The translations under genes were made by a program, and so were the position numbers. Source: Pseudomaricurvus alkylphenolicus (GTDB lineage: Bacteria > Pseudomonadota > Gammaproteobacteria > Pseudomonadales > Cellvibrionaceae). From it: a stretch of 64,000 nucleotides of DNA. Positions 17,802 to 27,316 of this stretch are shown here, one piece after another. The notes under the pieces were generated by a model. The model was not told where the DNA came from. It worked only from the letters and a program-made list of their open reading frames with translations, and did no database searches. Every line of letters starts with the position of its first letter. The stretch's first letter is position 1. Location of the stretch: contig NZ_JAAQPI010000002.1 of assembly GCF_011683955.1 (NCBI RefSeq), positions 262,157-326,156 of the forward strand, given 5' to 3'.

Positions 17802-19343
17802 CTAAGGGGTTGAGGCCAGCGCACCTTCGGTTCTGATCACTGGAGGCACATAATGCTCAATGGATGCTTCATCCAGCACACCCGGTTTAGGCATATACAT
17901 CCGCAAATTGAGGCGGAACATTTCACCCTCAGGTATCGGCAGCCAATTGCTGGTTCCCTGTTTCGGTTCGGCAGATTGGATATAGAGCGTCAGTGAACCG
18001 TCGGCGTTGTAAGTCAAACCTTGCGTGCGGTCGCCAATGCTATAACGGCGAAAATCGTTCTCCACCAGATTATAGTCATCGGTATAGCCCGTCAGTGACC
18101 AAAATGCATTAACGGGGGGCAGATGATCGGCACTAAACGTCAAGGTGTAATTGTTGCTTCCGTTAAGGGTTTCGCCGGCGCCGTCATGATAAGTGTGAAA
18201 ATACATGCCTTCAGCGGCGCTGTGTACCACCAGCCCCTGAATAGCACCTTCTGCCCGGGCCAGATAATCCTGCCCATAGCGTCCGCCCACCAGGTCCACA
18301 TTCCACATCGACTGTGATTTGTGGCCACGGTATTTGACCTTCCAGGCAATCAGGTCCTTGGTGGCCGCGATGGCACGCTTCATGCCACGTTTGATGGCAG
18401 GATCCAGACTGGCCGGGTCAAATTCCTGTTCAAGTGACAATCCAATGTGCTTGAAACTGTCCCAAATGGCTTTGCCGGCTGCATCCTGGGGTGGATTTCT
18501 GTGGGCGAAGTCGACGATGCGAGCAAAGTCTGGCAATTCGCCGCTGGTCACAGGTTGGGGAAACTCCTCTCTGGTGGTTACCACCTTCTGCCCCTCTTCG
18601 GCAGACAGGGGTTTGACGTAGAATTGGTCCTGAAGGGCCATCACCGTCCCGGTATCTTCAGCGCCATCGACCAAAATACGCAGCGCAAAAAAACCTTCAT
18701 TGGTGGGCACATCAATACGGGTCATGCCCTTCGGCAATTCTCCCTGCCAATCGGGTCCTACCAGGGCGTACTTACCCGGGCGGGCGTGGGTGGCGCGAGT
18801 ACCGATATAGGCGGCGTTGCTGAGGTTTCCGTCCACCACCTGCACGGAATAATAGCGGTCCTGGATGTCCGGTACCGTCAGCACCAGAGGCTCGTCTTTC
18901 AGCTGATAAAAGCAGGAGCTGTACATGGTGTCGTTGTTGGGCGTAATGCCCAGCTTCAGACTCGGGGTGGACAACATGCGGACATGCACAATTTCATTAA
19001 ACTGGGCGCCATCCAGGGAAGACTCGCTAAAGGAATTCATGCCACGTTTGGCGTAGGCATCGGCCATGCGATTGAGACCATAGCGAAACTCCTCAAAGCG
19101 CAGAGAGGGCAATCCGTAGGTATAGGCTTGCATACCCAGGCTGTAGCCCAGTTCTTCTTTGGCCCGCTCATCGCGCCGTGGGTCGGTACTGGCACGCAGG
19201 GATTTGTCCGGACTCAGGTCTACCACTTCGTTTTCTGAGGTGTAGCGCTGCAGTGAATTGCGTTCTGCGTGAACCCCGGTATGTACGGCCGCGCCGACCG
19301 CAATCACCAACAGATGCCGTGACCAGCGTTTGAACTTCAACAT
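17802..19343 (-). CDS. Secreted DUF1254/DUF1214 domain protein
   Basis: 513 residues. Signal peptide about 1-26 (LLVIAVGAAVHTGVHA). DUF1254 domain about 70-210 (GMQAYTYGLPSLRF, TPNNDTMYSSCFYQL, VQVVDGNLSNAAYIG) and C-terminal DUF1214 about 385-490 (LPPVNAFWSLTGYTDDYNLVEN, TSNWLPIPEGEMFRLNLRMYMP). Proteins of this type are exported and their biochemical function is unknown; they often occur in catabolic islands. AGGAGGAG precedes the ATG. It is divergent from the AraC-type regulator, with a shared 117-base promoter region, which suggests control by it. Confidence 0.88.
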   Translation of the reverse strand: MLKFKRWSRHLLVIAVGAAVHTGVHAERNSLQRYTSENEVVDLSPDKSLRASTDPRRDERAKEELGYSLGMQAYTYGLPSLRFEEFRYGLNRMADAYAKRGMNSFSESSLDGAQFNEIVHVRMLSTPSLKLGITPNNDTMYSSCFYQLKDEPLVLTVPDIQDRYYSVQVVDGNLSNAAYIGTRATHARPGKYALVGPDWQGELPKGMTRIDVPTNEGFFALRILVDGAEDTGTVMALQDQFYVKPLSAEEGQKVVTTREEFPQPVTSGELPDFARIVDFAHRNPPQDAAGKAIWDSFKHIGLSLEQEFDPASLDPAIKRGMKRAIAATKDLIAWKVKYRGHKSQSMWNVDLVGGRYGQDYLARAEGAIQGLVVHSAAEGMYFHTYHDGAGETLNGSNNYTLTFSADHLPPVNAFWSLTGYTDDYNLVENDFRRYSIGDRTQGLTYNADGSLTLYIQSAEPKQGTSNWLPIPEGEMFRLNLRMYMPKPGVLDEASIEHYVPPVIRTEGALASTP

Positions 19344-19460
19344 ATTCTCTCCTCCTAGCTGCGTGATTGAGTTGATTACAAATTAACCTCCTGACTCCTT
19401 TGCTTCTTAGCATTTGACGACATATCATCCATAGACCGGTTTAGAGGGAAGGGTGGCGCG

Positions 19461-20483
19461 GTGAGTGATTTCGTGATTCGCAGCCAGGCATTGAATGGCT
19501 TTGAGGAAACAGTTGTCGAACTGGGCGGCGACCCCCGTGTTTTGTACGACCAGCTTGAATTACCCTGCGCTGCTGAATTGCAACGAAAGGAATTTATCGA
19601 CTATGAAATAGTGATCCGGTTGTGGAATGCCGCAGCGGCCACTTTAGACTGTCCGCAGTTCGGCTATTTGGTCGCGTTGAAAAAAGACCCACGCCATCAA
19701 TACGGTATCCTCAGTATGATCACCGCCACATCCGCCACCGGCGCGGAGGCGATCAGCAGTTTCGCACGCTACCTGAAGATTCATACCAAGACCGGGGTGG
19801 TGGAGTTAAGGCATGATGCCGGAAAGTCCTGTTTGCAGAATGCGATTCTGTATCCGGGAAAAGAATCGGTTTACCAGGTGTATCTTCACGCCATTGGATT
19901 GGGTATTAATATCCTTCGGGTACTGAGTGAAGACAGTATCAAGCCTGTTGCCATACACCTGATGTTCAAAGAGCCCGCACACAGCAGCAGGCTGCGTAAA
20001 GCGATACGTTTACCCATATTCTTTAACTCCAGCTGGAACGGTCTGGAGTTTAATACAGCCGACTTGACGCGCCCGCTGCCGCGCGCAAATACGCAACTGC
20101 ACCAACGGCTCGAACAGGAAATCAGCGATAGCCTGACGGAATCACGACATGACTTCGCACAGCGCTTGAGAACCCTGATTGGACGTACATTGGATATTGG
20201 TGATCCCTCCATCGATCGGGTTTCAACGTATCTTGCGTGCAATAAACGCACGCTGCAACGACGACTGGAAAAGTGGGATCTCAATTTTAAGCAACTGCTG
20301 GATCAGGTACGTCTGCATCGTGCCAAACATTACCTGCAGCACTCCAGCCTCTCCCTGATCGAAATAGCCGAGTTACTCAGTTATAACGACCAGAGTTCTT
20401 TCAGTCGATTCTTCAGCCGTTGCGAGGGCATGGCTCCATTACATTGGCGTCAGCTGCAGCTGGAACAAACCAAAGAGGATTAA
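19461..20483 (+). CDS. AraC-family transcriptional regulator (Arabinose_bd-type N-terminus)
   Basis: 340 residues. The N-terminal sensor region (about 10-200) matches the Arabinose_bd type used by OruR/ArgR-like regulators. The C-terminal double helix-turn-helix (about 240-335) has VSTYLACNKRTLQRRLEKWDLNFKQLLDQVR and IAELLSYNDQSSFSRFFSRCEGMAPLHWR. The start is GTG, with GAGGGAAGGG about 12 bases upstream. It is divergent from the DUF1254/TonB-receptor unit and probably regulates it. Its TAA overlaps the bioD stop on the opposite strand by 4 bases, with no room for a terminator. Confidence 0.9.
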   Translation: MSDFVIRSQALNGFEETVVELGGDPRVLYDQLELPCAAELQRKEFIDYEIVIRLWNAAAATLDCPQFGYLVALKKDPRHQYGILSMITATSATGAEAISSFARYLKIHTKTGVVELRHDAGKSCLQNAILYPGKESVYQVYLHAIGLGINILRVLSEDSIKPVAIHLMFKEPAHSSRLRKAIRLPIFFNSSWNGLEFNTADLTRPLPRANTQLHQRLEQEISDSLTESRHDFAQRLRTLIGRTLDIGDPSIDRVSTYLACNKRTLQRRLEKWDLNFKQLLDQVRLHRAKHYLQHSSLSLIEIAELLSYNDQSSFSRFFSRCEGMAPLHWRQLQLEQTKED

Positions 20484-21160
20484 AGACTTTCCAGATCGAG
20501 ATACTTTGCAATATTTTCCTTGGAGGGCACTTCAAGAAATGGAACTTCCCCCAGGCAAGGAGCACCAATCAGTGTCCGCAGGGTCATGATGTTTTCTTCG
20601 TAACAACTCATGGCCGGGTCGATCCGATTCGCCACCCAACCAGCGACTTTAAGTCCATCACGCTCGATGGCCTCAACGCTTAACAGGGCATGATTAATAC
20701 AACCGAGTTTCATACCCACCACCAGAATTACCGGCAGATTGAGTTCCACGGCGAGGTTGGCCAGGGTCTCGCGGGGGTTTAGCGGCACTCGCCAGCCACC
20801 AGCGCCCTCGATGACCACCCAATCGCAAGACTGCATCAGTATACCGTTGCAGAATCCTGCAAGACGATTGACCGACAGCGATTTGTTTTCATGCATGGCG
20901 GCAATATGCGGCGCTATGGCTTCTTCCAATGCCACTGGATTGACCTGGGCGTAGGGAAGCTGAAGTGTCATAGCATCCTGCAGCGCCAGAGCATCGTCGT
21001 TGCGAAGCCCGGCATCCGTTTTTTCACAGCCAGCCGCTACAGGTTTGATGGCTGCGGTCTGTAATCCGGACTGACGTGCTTTTTCCAAAAGGCCACAGGC
21101 GACCCGGGTTTTTCCGGCATCGGTGTCGGTGCCAGCGATAAAAAATTTTTTCTTGGCCAT
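20480..21160 (-). CDS. bioD: Dethiobiotin synthetase BioD
   Basis: 226 residues. P-loop FIAGTDTDAGKTRVACGLL at about residues 6-24, the KPVAAGC substrate segment near 38 and EGAGGWRVPL near 117 are all diagnostic. It closes the ureido ring of 7,8-diaminopelargonate using CO2 and ATP. The ATG at 21160 is used; a TTG at 21175 would overlap bioHC. Last gene of the bio operon, 11 bases after bioHC. Confidence 0.95.
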   Translation of the reverse strand: MAKKKFFIAGTDTDAGKTRVACGLLEKARQSGLQTAAIKPVAAGCEKTDAGLRNDDALALQDAMTLQLPYAQVNPVALEEAIAPHIAAMHENKSLSVNRLAGFCNGILMQSCDWVVIEGAGGWRVPLNPRETLANLAVELNLPVILVVGMKLGCINHALLSVEAIERDGLKVAGWVANRIDPAMSCYEENIMTLRTLIGAPCLGEVPFLEVPSKENIAKYLDLESL

Positions 21161-21171
21161 AGTAGGATTTA

Positions 21172-22755
21172 TCAACAGCTGAGTTCGAGGTAATAAGCCT
21201 GGTAAGTGGCCGGCAGTTTTTGTCGCTCGTTGCGAAACTGTTCATAGGCCTGCTTGAATTTGATCACACGCTGGCGACCGGTCAGACCGGCGCTTTGCCC
21301 ATGGTTCATATTGTGAGCGCCGAGAGTTTTGAGCTCATAAGTGAGCTGTCGAACCTCATCGTATTGCAGCACGATATCTTCGCCATGAAAACGATCCAAA
21401 GTGAGTCCGCTGGCCGATATCGCCTCACGCAACTTCTCTTTACTGGCAAAAGTATTGACGTGGGTATAGTTGTCCACATTGCTCCATGCCTGACGTAACT
21501 CTTTTAGCGTATCGGGACCCAAAGTCGCCAGATAGAGCTTTCCGCCCGGTCTGATCACGCGTTTGAGTTCGCTGAACAAGGCGGGCAGATCAGCGCACCA
21601 CTGAATCGCCAGCGACGAAAAAACGGCGGATACCGAATGATCGGCCAGGGGAAGATTTTCCGCATCACCGCACAGCCACAAGTAGTCTCCGGAGCGCGTC
21701 TCCCTCGCGTAAGACAACATGCCCTGCGCAAGATCCAATCCCGCCACACACGAAAACTTTTCACCCAACAGAGGAGTGAAATAGCCAGTGCCACAACCGA
21801 GATCCAGGGCCAGACCATCGCAACTCTGAACCTGCTCCATCATACGATGGCCGATTTGGCGCTGAACGGCGGCGACACTGTCGTAGTTGTGTGCGGCCTT
21901 GCCAAACGAGTCCGCGACTTTTTGTTTATCGACGGCGTAATGAACGGATTGCAAAAAGTCTTCGATGCGCTGCCAAACTTGTTCGGCATCAGAACAGTGT
22001 GGTGCGTGCCCTGACCCAGCAAGCACCGACACCTGTTGACGCAGGTTAAGAGATTGCATGCCCTCAGCTGCGCCGCAGGGAACCAGAGCATCTTCACGTC
22101 CCAATAAGTGCAGGCCGGCCATTGCCAAGGTAGAGAAACTCTTAATGTTATCCAGTTCTCCTAACCACTGCAGAGGAAGTTGCCACTGGTTAGAGCTGTG
22201 TTGCCAGGAGCTTTGTGTTGCCTCTCGCAGCGACTTGAGCAGTGGCCGCGCATTTTTGTCGCCTTGGCTCATCAGACCGGAAAAGCGCTTGAGCGTCATT
22301 TCCGGTGCGGAAGAAAAACTGCCACAGAACTCAGAGAAGGTATCGGCAGCCATGGCAGCCGTCCAATTGTCCCGCTGCACAAAACTCAAGTTGGCGGCCA
22401 GGGTTATCAGCGCACTGACCCTCTGTGGCTGTAAGGCAGCCAGGCGCGTGGCAAGCATTCCTCCCAACGACCAGCCAAGCAACATAAAACGCTGCGGCAG
22501 TTGCACCAGCAATTGTTCGATAAAGGCGTCGACAGATTCGAATACACTCGAATCCCCAAAGCCGGGAAGATCCACCAAGAGCAAATCGCAGTTTTCATGC
22601 AACCGGGGCAGCAGTGCTTCCCAACTGCGGCTGTCACTGCCCCAACCGTGTAGCAGTACGAGAGGCTCGGGGTAACGACAGGCTTGGCGTGCGGGCAGGT
22701 GTCGCACAGCAATAGGCTCAACCGGGGGCGTCGATATCAGGGGCAATGCGCTCAT
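21172..22755 (-). CDS. bioHC: Bifunctional biotin biosynthesis protein BioHC (pimeloyl-ACP methyl ester esterase / malonyl-ACP O-methyltransferase)
   Basis: 527 residues, a fusion of two normally separate enzymes. The N-terminal BioH part (about 1-265) is an alpha/beta hydrolase with Ser96 in GWSLGG, Asp222 in GREDALVP and His250 in GSGHAPHC. The C-terminal BioC part (about 275-527) is a SAM methyltransferase with LDLGCGTGYF at 317-326. BioC methylates malonyl-ACP to start pimelate synthesis on the fatty-acid pathway; BioH removes the methyl ester at the end. The ATG at 22755 follows AGAGAGG 7 bases upstream; GTG 22785, which overlaps bioF, is the alternative. Known as BioHC in Saccharophagus and Teredinibacter. 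Confidence 0.93.
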   Translation of the reverse strand: MSALPLISTPPVEPIAVRHLPARQACRYPEPLVLLHGWGSDSRSWEALLPRLHENCDLLLVDLPGFGDSSVFESVDAFIEQLLVQLPQRFMLLGWSLGGMLATRLAALQPQRVSALITLAANLSFVQRDNWTAAMAADTFSEFCGSFSSAPEMTLKRFSGLMSQGDKNARPLLKSLREATQSSWQHSSNQWQLPLQWLGELDNIKSFSTLAMAGLHLLGREDALVPCGAAEGMQSLNLRQQVSVLAGSGHAPHCSDAEQVWQRIEDFLQSVHYAVDKQKVADSFGKAAHNYDSVAAVQRQIGHRMMEQVQSCDGLALDLGCGTGYFTPLLGEKFSCVAGLDLAQGMLSYARETRSGDYLWLCGDAENLPLADHSVSAVFSSLAIQWCADLPALFSELKRVIRPGGKLYLATLGPDTLKELRQAWSNVDNYTHVNTFASKEKLREAISASGLTLDRFHGEDIVLQYDEVRQLTYELKTLGAHNMNHGQSAGLTGRQRVIKFKQAYEQFRNERQKLPATYQAYYLELSC

Positions 22756-22781
22756 GAGATTACCTCTCTCGTTTTGCTCGT

Positions 22782-23972
22782 TCACAGCGGTGTTTTTGGC
22801 AGGGCGGTGACAACGTCGTCCAGCGCCTGCAACAAACCATCGACCTGCTCTTGCGTATGGGCGGCCGACAAGGTCACGCGAAGCCGGGCACTGCCCTGCG
22901 GAACCGTAGGCGGGCGAATGGCTCCCACCCAGTAGCCTTTTTGTTCCAGGCCCTCGGCCACTTCCAGGGTGGTTCGAGCGTCGCCAAATACGATGGGCTG
23001 AATGGCTGTATCGGAGTCCATCAGTGTCAGCCCAAGCTCGCCGGCTCCCTGACGAAAGTGTCTGATTAATCCCTTGAGTTGTTGTCGTCGCCAGCCTTCT
23101 TCCTGAATGACTTTGAGACTGGCTCGGGTTGCTGCCGCTACAGCGGCCGGCATGGCAGTGGTGTAGATATAGGGACGAGCCTGTTGAATCAGGGTTTCGA
23201 TCAAAACTTCGCTGCCGGCTACAAAAGCGCCGTATGTGCCCGCGCCTTTGCCCAGCGTCCCCATCAAGACAGGCAGCTTGTTTTGGTCCAGGCCAAAATG
23301 CTCTGCCGTGCCCGCACCGGTGTCACCCAGACAACCAAAGCCATGAGCATCGTCCATCATCAGCCAGGCGCCGTGTCGCTCGGCCAGCTCGGCCAGTTCC
23401 GGCATAGGTGCCAAATCCCCATCCATGCTGAACACGCCATCTACCACTATCAGCTTGCGCTCGGCTTCACTGCGCTGCAGCTTTTTTTCCAGATCCGCGA
23501 CCCGGTTGTGCAGGAAGCGCTGAAAACGCGCACCGGATAGCAGGCCTCCGTCGAGCAATGAGGCGTGGTTCAGCTTGTCCTCAAAAACCGCGTCACCTTT
23601 TCCCACCAAAGCGTTGATGGTGCCAACATTGGCCATATAACCGGTGGAAAACAGCAGTGCTCTGTCGCGACCGGTAAATTCAGCCAGTTCTTCTTCCAGA
23701 GCGTGGTGTTCGCTAGTGTGGCCGCAAACCAGATGAGAGGCTCCGCTGCCGACACCGTAGTGTTCGGCAGCCGATCGCATGGCCTCCACTATGCGAGGGT
23801 GATTGGCCAGACCCAGGTAGTCGTTGCTGCAAAAGCCTGTCAGTTGTCGGCCATCGACCTGTACCTGACTGCCCTGGGCGGACGCCAGAGTACGGCGGCG
23901 TCGGTACAGGTGCTGCTGCTGGCGAGCCTGCAGGCCAGGAGCCAACGCCTTGTCTAAGAGAGAATCCGGCAT
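22782..23972 (-). CDS. bioF: 8-amino-7-oxononanoate synthase BioF
   Basis: 396 residues, PLP-dependent alpha-oxoamine synthase. Signatures: [15 protein letters not shown] near residue 47, [11 protein letters not shown] near 75, MMDDAHGFG near 205 and the PLP-Lys motif [14 protein letters not shown] near 240. It condenses pimeloyl-ACP with alanine. It sits 16 bases after bioB, and its end abuts the bioHC start region. Confidence 0.95.
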   Translation of the reverse strand: MPDSLLDKALAPGLQARQQQHLYRRRRTLASAQGSQVQVDGRQLTGFCSNDYLGLANHPRIVEAMRSAAEHYGVGSGASHLVCGHTSEHHALEEELAEFTGRDRALLFSTGYMANVGTINALVGKGDAVFEDKLNHASLLDGGLLSGARFQRFLHNRVADLEKKLQRSEAERKLIVVDGVFSMDGDLAPMPELAELAERHGAWLMMDDAHGFGCLGDTGAGTAEHFGLDQNKLPVLMGTLGKGAGTYGAFVAGSEVLIETLIQQARPYIYTTAMPAAVAAATRASLKVIQEEGWRRQQLKGLIRHFRQGAGELGLTLMDSDTAIQPIVFGDARTTLEVAEGLEQKGYWVGAIRPPTVPQGSARLRVTLSAAHTQEQVDGLLQALDDVVTALPKTPL

Positions 23973-23988
23973 GGCGAATCAAGCGGAC

Positions 23989-25047
23989 TTACTTGGTCGC
24001 TGCGTCGTAGAAGAATTTGTCGTTCTGCGCCGCCTGCAGAGAGTCACGTACCGCAGCTTCCTGTTCAGACTCGTCCTCAGTGACCTCGTACTTTTCGGTG
24101 TTAATGCCCAGCCGCTTGAGCAGCTGCATGTCTTTGTTGGCTTCGGGGTTCGGCGTGGTCAACAGTTTTTCGCCGTAGAAAATCGAATTGGCGCCGGCCA
24201 TAAAGGCCATGGACTGCATTTGCTCATTCATCTCTTCACGGCCGGCAGACAAGCGCACGTGAGATTTCGGCATCACAATACGGGCCACCGCAATGGTGCG
24301 GATAAAGTCGAACGGATCCAGATCAGCCTGATCGGCCAGTGGGGTACCTTCAACCCGCACCAGCATATTGACCGGTACGGATTCCGGGTGCTGGGGCATG
24401 GTCGCCAGCTGATGTAACAGGCCTACGCGATCTTCCTGCCCTTCACCCATGCCCACAATGCCACCGCTACACACTTTCATGCCCGCCGCACGGACATTGC
24501 CGAGGGTATTGAGACGATCCTGGTAAGTGCGGGTGGTAATGATGTCACCGTAGAATTCAGGGGAGGTGTCAAGGTTGTGGTTGTAATAATCCAGACCGGC
24601 ATCGGCCAGTTCCTGTGCCTGGTCTTCGCTTACCATACCCAGGGTCATGCAGGTTTCCATGCCCAGCGCTTTGACCTGCTGTACCATTTTGGTCACATAG
24701 GGCATGTCTTTCTTCTTGGGTGAACGCCAGGCTGCGCCCATGCAAAAGCGGGTGGCACCACTGGCTTTGGCGGCACGGGCTTCTTCCAGTACCTTTTCCA
24801 CCTTCATCAATTTCTCTTTTTCCAGACCGGTATCGTAGCGGGCGCTCTGGGGGCAGTATTTGCAGTCTTCGGGGCAGGCACCGGTCTTGATGGAACATAG
24901 GGTGCTGATCTGGACTTCATTGGGATTGAAGTACTGGCGATGCACCACTTGAGCCTGAAACATCAGATCGTTGAAAGGCAGGTCAAACAACGCCGCGATT
25001 TCTGCGCGGGTCCAGTCGTGGCGGATGGTGTCTGTAGTGGCGCCCAT
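23989..25047 (-). CDS. bioB: Biotin synthase BioB
   Basis: 352 residues, radical SAM enzyme. The 4Fe-4S motif [14 protein letters not shown] is at about residues 58-71, and the 2Fe-2S ligands and Arg are in later conserved blocks ([22 protein letters not shown]). It inserts sulphur into dethiobiotin. First gene of bioB-bioF-bioHC-bioD. Its leader of about 125 bases contains a tandem 16-bp repeat, and its promoter overlaps a BirA-type operator. The ribosome-binding site is weak. BioA is not in the operon and must be elsewhere. Confidence 0.96.
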   Translation of the reverse strand: MGATTDTIRHDWTRAEIAALFDLPFNDLMFQAQVVHRQYFNPNEVQISTLCSIKTGACPEDCKYCPQSARYDTGLEKEKLMKVEKVLEEARAAKASGATRFCMGAAWRSPKKKDMPYVTKMVQQVKALGMETCMTLGMVSEDQAQELADAGLDYYNHNLDTSPEFYGDIITTRTYQDRLNTLGNVRAAGMKVCSGGIVGMGEGQEDRVGLLHQLATMPQHPESVPVNMLVRVEGTPLADQADLDPFDFIRTIAVARIVMPKSHVRLSAGREEMNEQMQSMAFMAGANSIFYGEKLLTTPNPEANKDMQLLKRLGINTEKYEVTEDESEQEAAVRDSLQAAQNDKFFYDAATK

Positions 25048-25119
25048 AATCTTTAATACCCTGTTAATGTTTGGTCTGCCCCACTGGTGAGGCCAATCCC
25101 CCGCTGACTTTGGTCTTTT

Positions 25120-25151
25120 TAGATCTCAAGCAATGTAGATCTCAAACAATG
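25120..25151. repeat. Tandem 16-bp direct repeat in the bioB leader
   Basis: TAGATCTCAAGCAATG (25120-25135) is followed directly by TAGATCTCAAACAATG (25136-25151), 15 of 16 bases identical. Each contains the AGATCT palindrome. It lies between the predicted bio promoter and the bioB start. Role unknown. Confidence 0.8.
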
Positions 25152-25179
25152 CCAGCGGAATTGTGAATCGAAAGATCAA

Positions 25180-25233
25180 ATAATAACCGCTTCCGCCGAC
25201 TTGTCAACCTGCGCGCCACCCCAAGGTTAACAG
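25180..25233 (-). promoter_or_regulatory. bio operon promoter with BirA operator
   Basis: Operator TTGTCAACC-N15-GGTTAACAG (25201-25233) fits the gammaproteobacterial BirA pattern TTGTAAACC-N14-16-GGTTTACAA. On the minus strand the same bases give a -35 TTGACA (25202-25207) and, 16 bases on, a -10 TATTAT (25180-25185), so bound BirA would block bioB transcription. The divergent comF start is 30 bases away and could also be affected. Prediction by sequence match. Confidence 0.78.
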
Positions 25234-25262
25234 GTAGGACTCAATCAAGGATATTAAAGGCA

Positions 25263-26006
25263 ATGGATTTGCCACTGAAAGCAAACCGTCTTTTTAAGGG
25301 CTTGTTGCCCGCGCAGAACTGCCGAAATTGCCTCGGCCCCGCTGAAGATCACTGCCTGTGTTCAAGCTGCCGCCAAGAGCTGGAGGCGTCTGAGCAACGG
25401 CTTCGGCGCTGTTATCGCTGTGCCTTGCCATTGCCCGGCACCGAATCCGAGTCGGCGCAACCTTTGTGCGCAGAATGTCTGGCCGCCCCACCTCCCTTTA
25501 AGCGCTGTATTTGTGCCCACCACTACCATGCCCCCATTAGTCAATGGCTCCGGCAATTCAAATATCGGGGAGACCTGCGGGACGGGCAACTGCTGGGCGA
25601 ACAATTGGCGCACCGCATTGAGCAAACCGCTGAGACACTACCCCAGTGGTTGATTCCCGTCCCCTTGCACTGGCGCAAGCTACTGCAGCGGGGCTTCAAT
25701 CAATCACAATGGATCAGCCGTCACCTGCATCAGCGCCTGCAGATACCGGTCCTGGATTGCCTTCGACGCAGTCATGGCAGATACAGCCAGAAGGAGCTCA
25801 ACCGAGAGCAAAGGCTCGTTGCTTTGCGCTCTGCATTTCGGCTCAGACAGGGCAAGGTGGCACTGCTGGCAGGGGCAGATGTCGCCCTTATCGACGACGT
25901 CGTCACCACCACCGCGACCGCACGCAGCGCCTCCAGTGTGCTGCTGTCAGGCGGCTGCCGTTCCGTCCAGATATGGTGCCTAGCGCGCACAGAGAAAAGT
26001 GGCTGA
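25263..26006 (+). CDS. comF: ComF family phosphoribosyltransferase-like protein
   Basis: 247 residues. N-terminal zinc-ribbon-like Cys pairs are present (NCRNCLGP, CLCSSC, CYRCALPLP, CAECLA). The C-terminal PRTase domain has ALIDDVVTTTATARS, the PRPP loop, near residue 210. ComF proteins take part in DNA uptake in competent bacteria; in others (GntX) they relate to gluconate use, and the molecular role is unclear. Divergent from the bio operon, the usual arrangement in gammaproteobacteria. Confidence 0.9.
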   Translation: MDLPLKANRLFKGLLPAQNCRNCLGPAEDHCLCSSCRQELEASEQRLRRCYRCALPLPGTESESAQPLCAECLAAPPPFKRCICAHHYHAPISQWLRQFKYRGDLRDGQLLGEQLAHRIEQTAETLPQWLIPVPLHWRKLLQRGFNQSQWISRHLHQRLQIPVLDCLRRSHGRYSQKELNREQRLVALRSAFRLRQGKVALLAGADVALIDDVVTTTATARSASSVLLSGGCRSVQIWCLARTEKSG

Positions 26007-26188
26007 CCGGTCACGGCCGGGAGGAGTTTGCCATTAGACCTATCGCCGTATTTGCGGCACAATCGTGCACGAAATCACCCTCTTTCGGCGACGTTCAACT
26101 ACTCCTTCAAGGTGATATTTCCCGAAAAAGCGACTCTGATGCAATTATTCAAGCGACGTCGAGGCCTGCCCGACAGTCTGGATGGAAC

Positions 26189-27316
26189 ATGACAGAAACA
26201 AATGTAGTAATCAGTGGTGTTGGTCTGTGGACTCCCGAGCACAGTATCAGCAACGAAGAACTGGTAACGGCCTATAACGGCTACGCCGAGAAGTATAATG
26301 CCGACAATGCCAGCGCTATTGAGGCTGGTGATCTCAGCGCCAAGCCCTTATCAAGTGTCGAATTTATCAACAAAGCCTCTGGCATCAACAGCCGATTTGT
26401 CTATCGGAAAGACGGTATTCTGGATATAGACCGCATGCGCCCCAAGTGGGAAGAGCGGGGCAATGAAGAGTTGTCACATCAAGCTGAGGTAGCCCTGCTG
26501 GCGGCGCGCAAGGCCCTGGCTGCCGCCAACAAGAAACCGGAAGATATTGATGCGGTTATCGTTTCCTGCGCCTATACCCAGCGCTCCTACCCGGCCATCG
26601 CCATTGAGGTGCAGAACCAACTGGGAATCCAGGGATTTGGCTTTGATATGCTGGTGGCCTGTTCAGCGGCAACTTTTGCCCTGCAGAGGGCCTATGAGAT
26701 GGTCAAGGCAGGCACCGCACGCTGCGTATTGGCCATCAACCCCGAGTTGACCTCGCCACAGAACAATTGGCGCGACCGGGACAGCCACTTTATTTTTGGC
26801 GATGTTGCCACCGCCACAGTCGTGGAAACGGAGGCGACGGCAAACTCTGAGCACTGTTACGATGTCCTCAGCACCAAGGCGGTGACATCCTTTTCCAATA
26901 ACATTCGCTCCAACTATGGTTACTCTTCTTACGCCGATGACAGCGAGCCCTACGGACTCGATAAGTTCTTTATCCAGAATGGACGCAAGGTGTTTAAAGA
27001 GGTGTGCCCCATGGCGGCGGAACATATTTCCAGCCAGCTGGATGCCCTGGGTATTGCCGTTACGGATGTACGTCGCTGGTGGTTACACCAGGCTAATATC
27101 AACATGAATGTGTTGATCGGCAAACGCCTGCTGGGCCGCGAAGCCACCGCGGAAGAAGCGCCGATTGTGCTCGACCGCTATGCCAATACCGCATCAGCAG
27201 GTTCACTGATTGCCTTCAACCTCCATCACGAGGACTTGGTGAGCGGCGATCTGGGCGTCATCTGTTCCTTTGGTGCCGGTTACTCCATCGGCAGTCTGGT
27301 GGTACGTAAACGCTGA
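26189..27316 (+). CDS. Beta-ketoacyl-ACP synthase III family protein (FabH2/PA3286-like)
   Basis: 375 residues, longer than classical FabH (about 320). Catalytic Cys is in MLVACSAATFALQ near residue 153, His in WWLHQANINM near 297 and Asn in LDRYANTASAGS near 333. It matches the subgroup starting VISGVGLWTPEHSISNEELV, like Pseudomonas PA3286, which feeds beta-oxidation acyl-CoA into fatty-acid synthesis; that role here is inference. The ATG at 26189 gives the family start; an extension back to 25646 runs antiparallel to nothing conserved and overlaps comF. It overlaps srkA by 1 base. Confidence 0.85.
   Translation: MTETNVVISGVGLWTPEHSISNEELVTAYNGYAEKYNADNASAIEAGDLSAKPLSSVEFINKASGINSRFVYRKDGILDIDRMRPKWEERGNEELSHQAEVALLAARKALAAANKKPEDIDAVIVSCAYTQRSYPAIAIEVQNQLGIQGFGFDMLVACSAATFALQRAYEMVKAGTARCVLAINPELTSPQNNWRDRDSHFIFGDVATATVVETEATANSEHCYDVLSTKAVTSFSNNIRSNYGYSSYADDSEPYGLDKFFIQNGRKVFKEVCPMAAEHISSQLDALGIAVTDVRRWWLHQANINMNVLIGKRLLGREATAEEAPIVLDRYANTASAGSLIAFNLHHEDLVSGDLGVICSFGAGYSIGSLVVRKR

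Noticed and set aside
25646-26188. N-terminal extension of the FabH-like protein
   Set aside because: Overlaps comF in another frame, has no family counterpart, and the standard FabH start lies at 26189.
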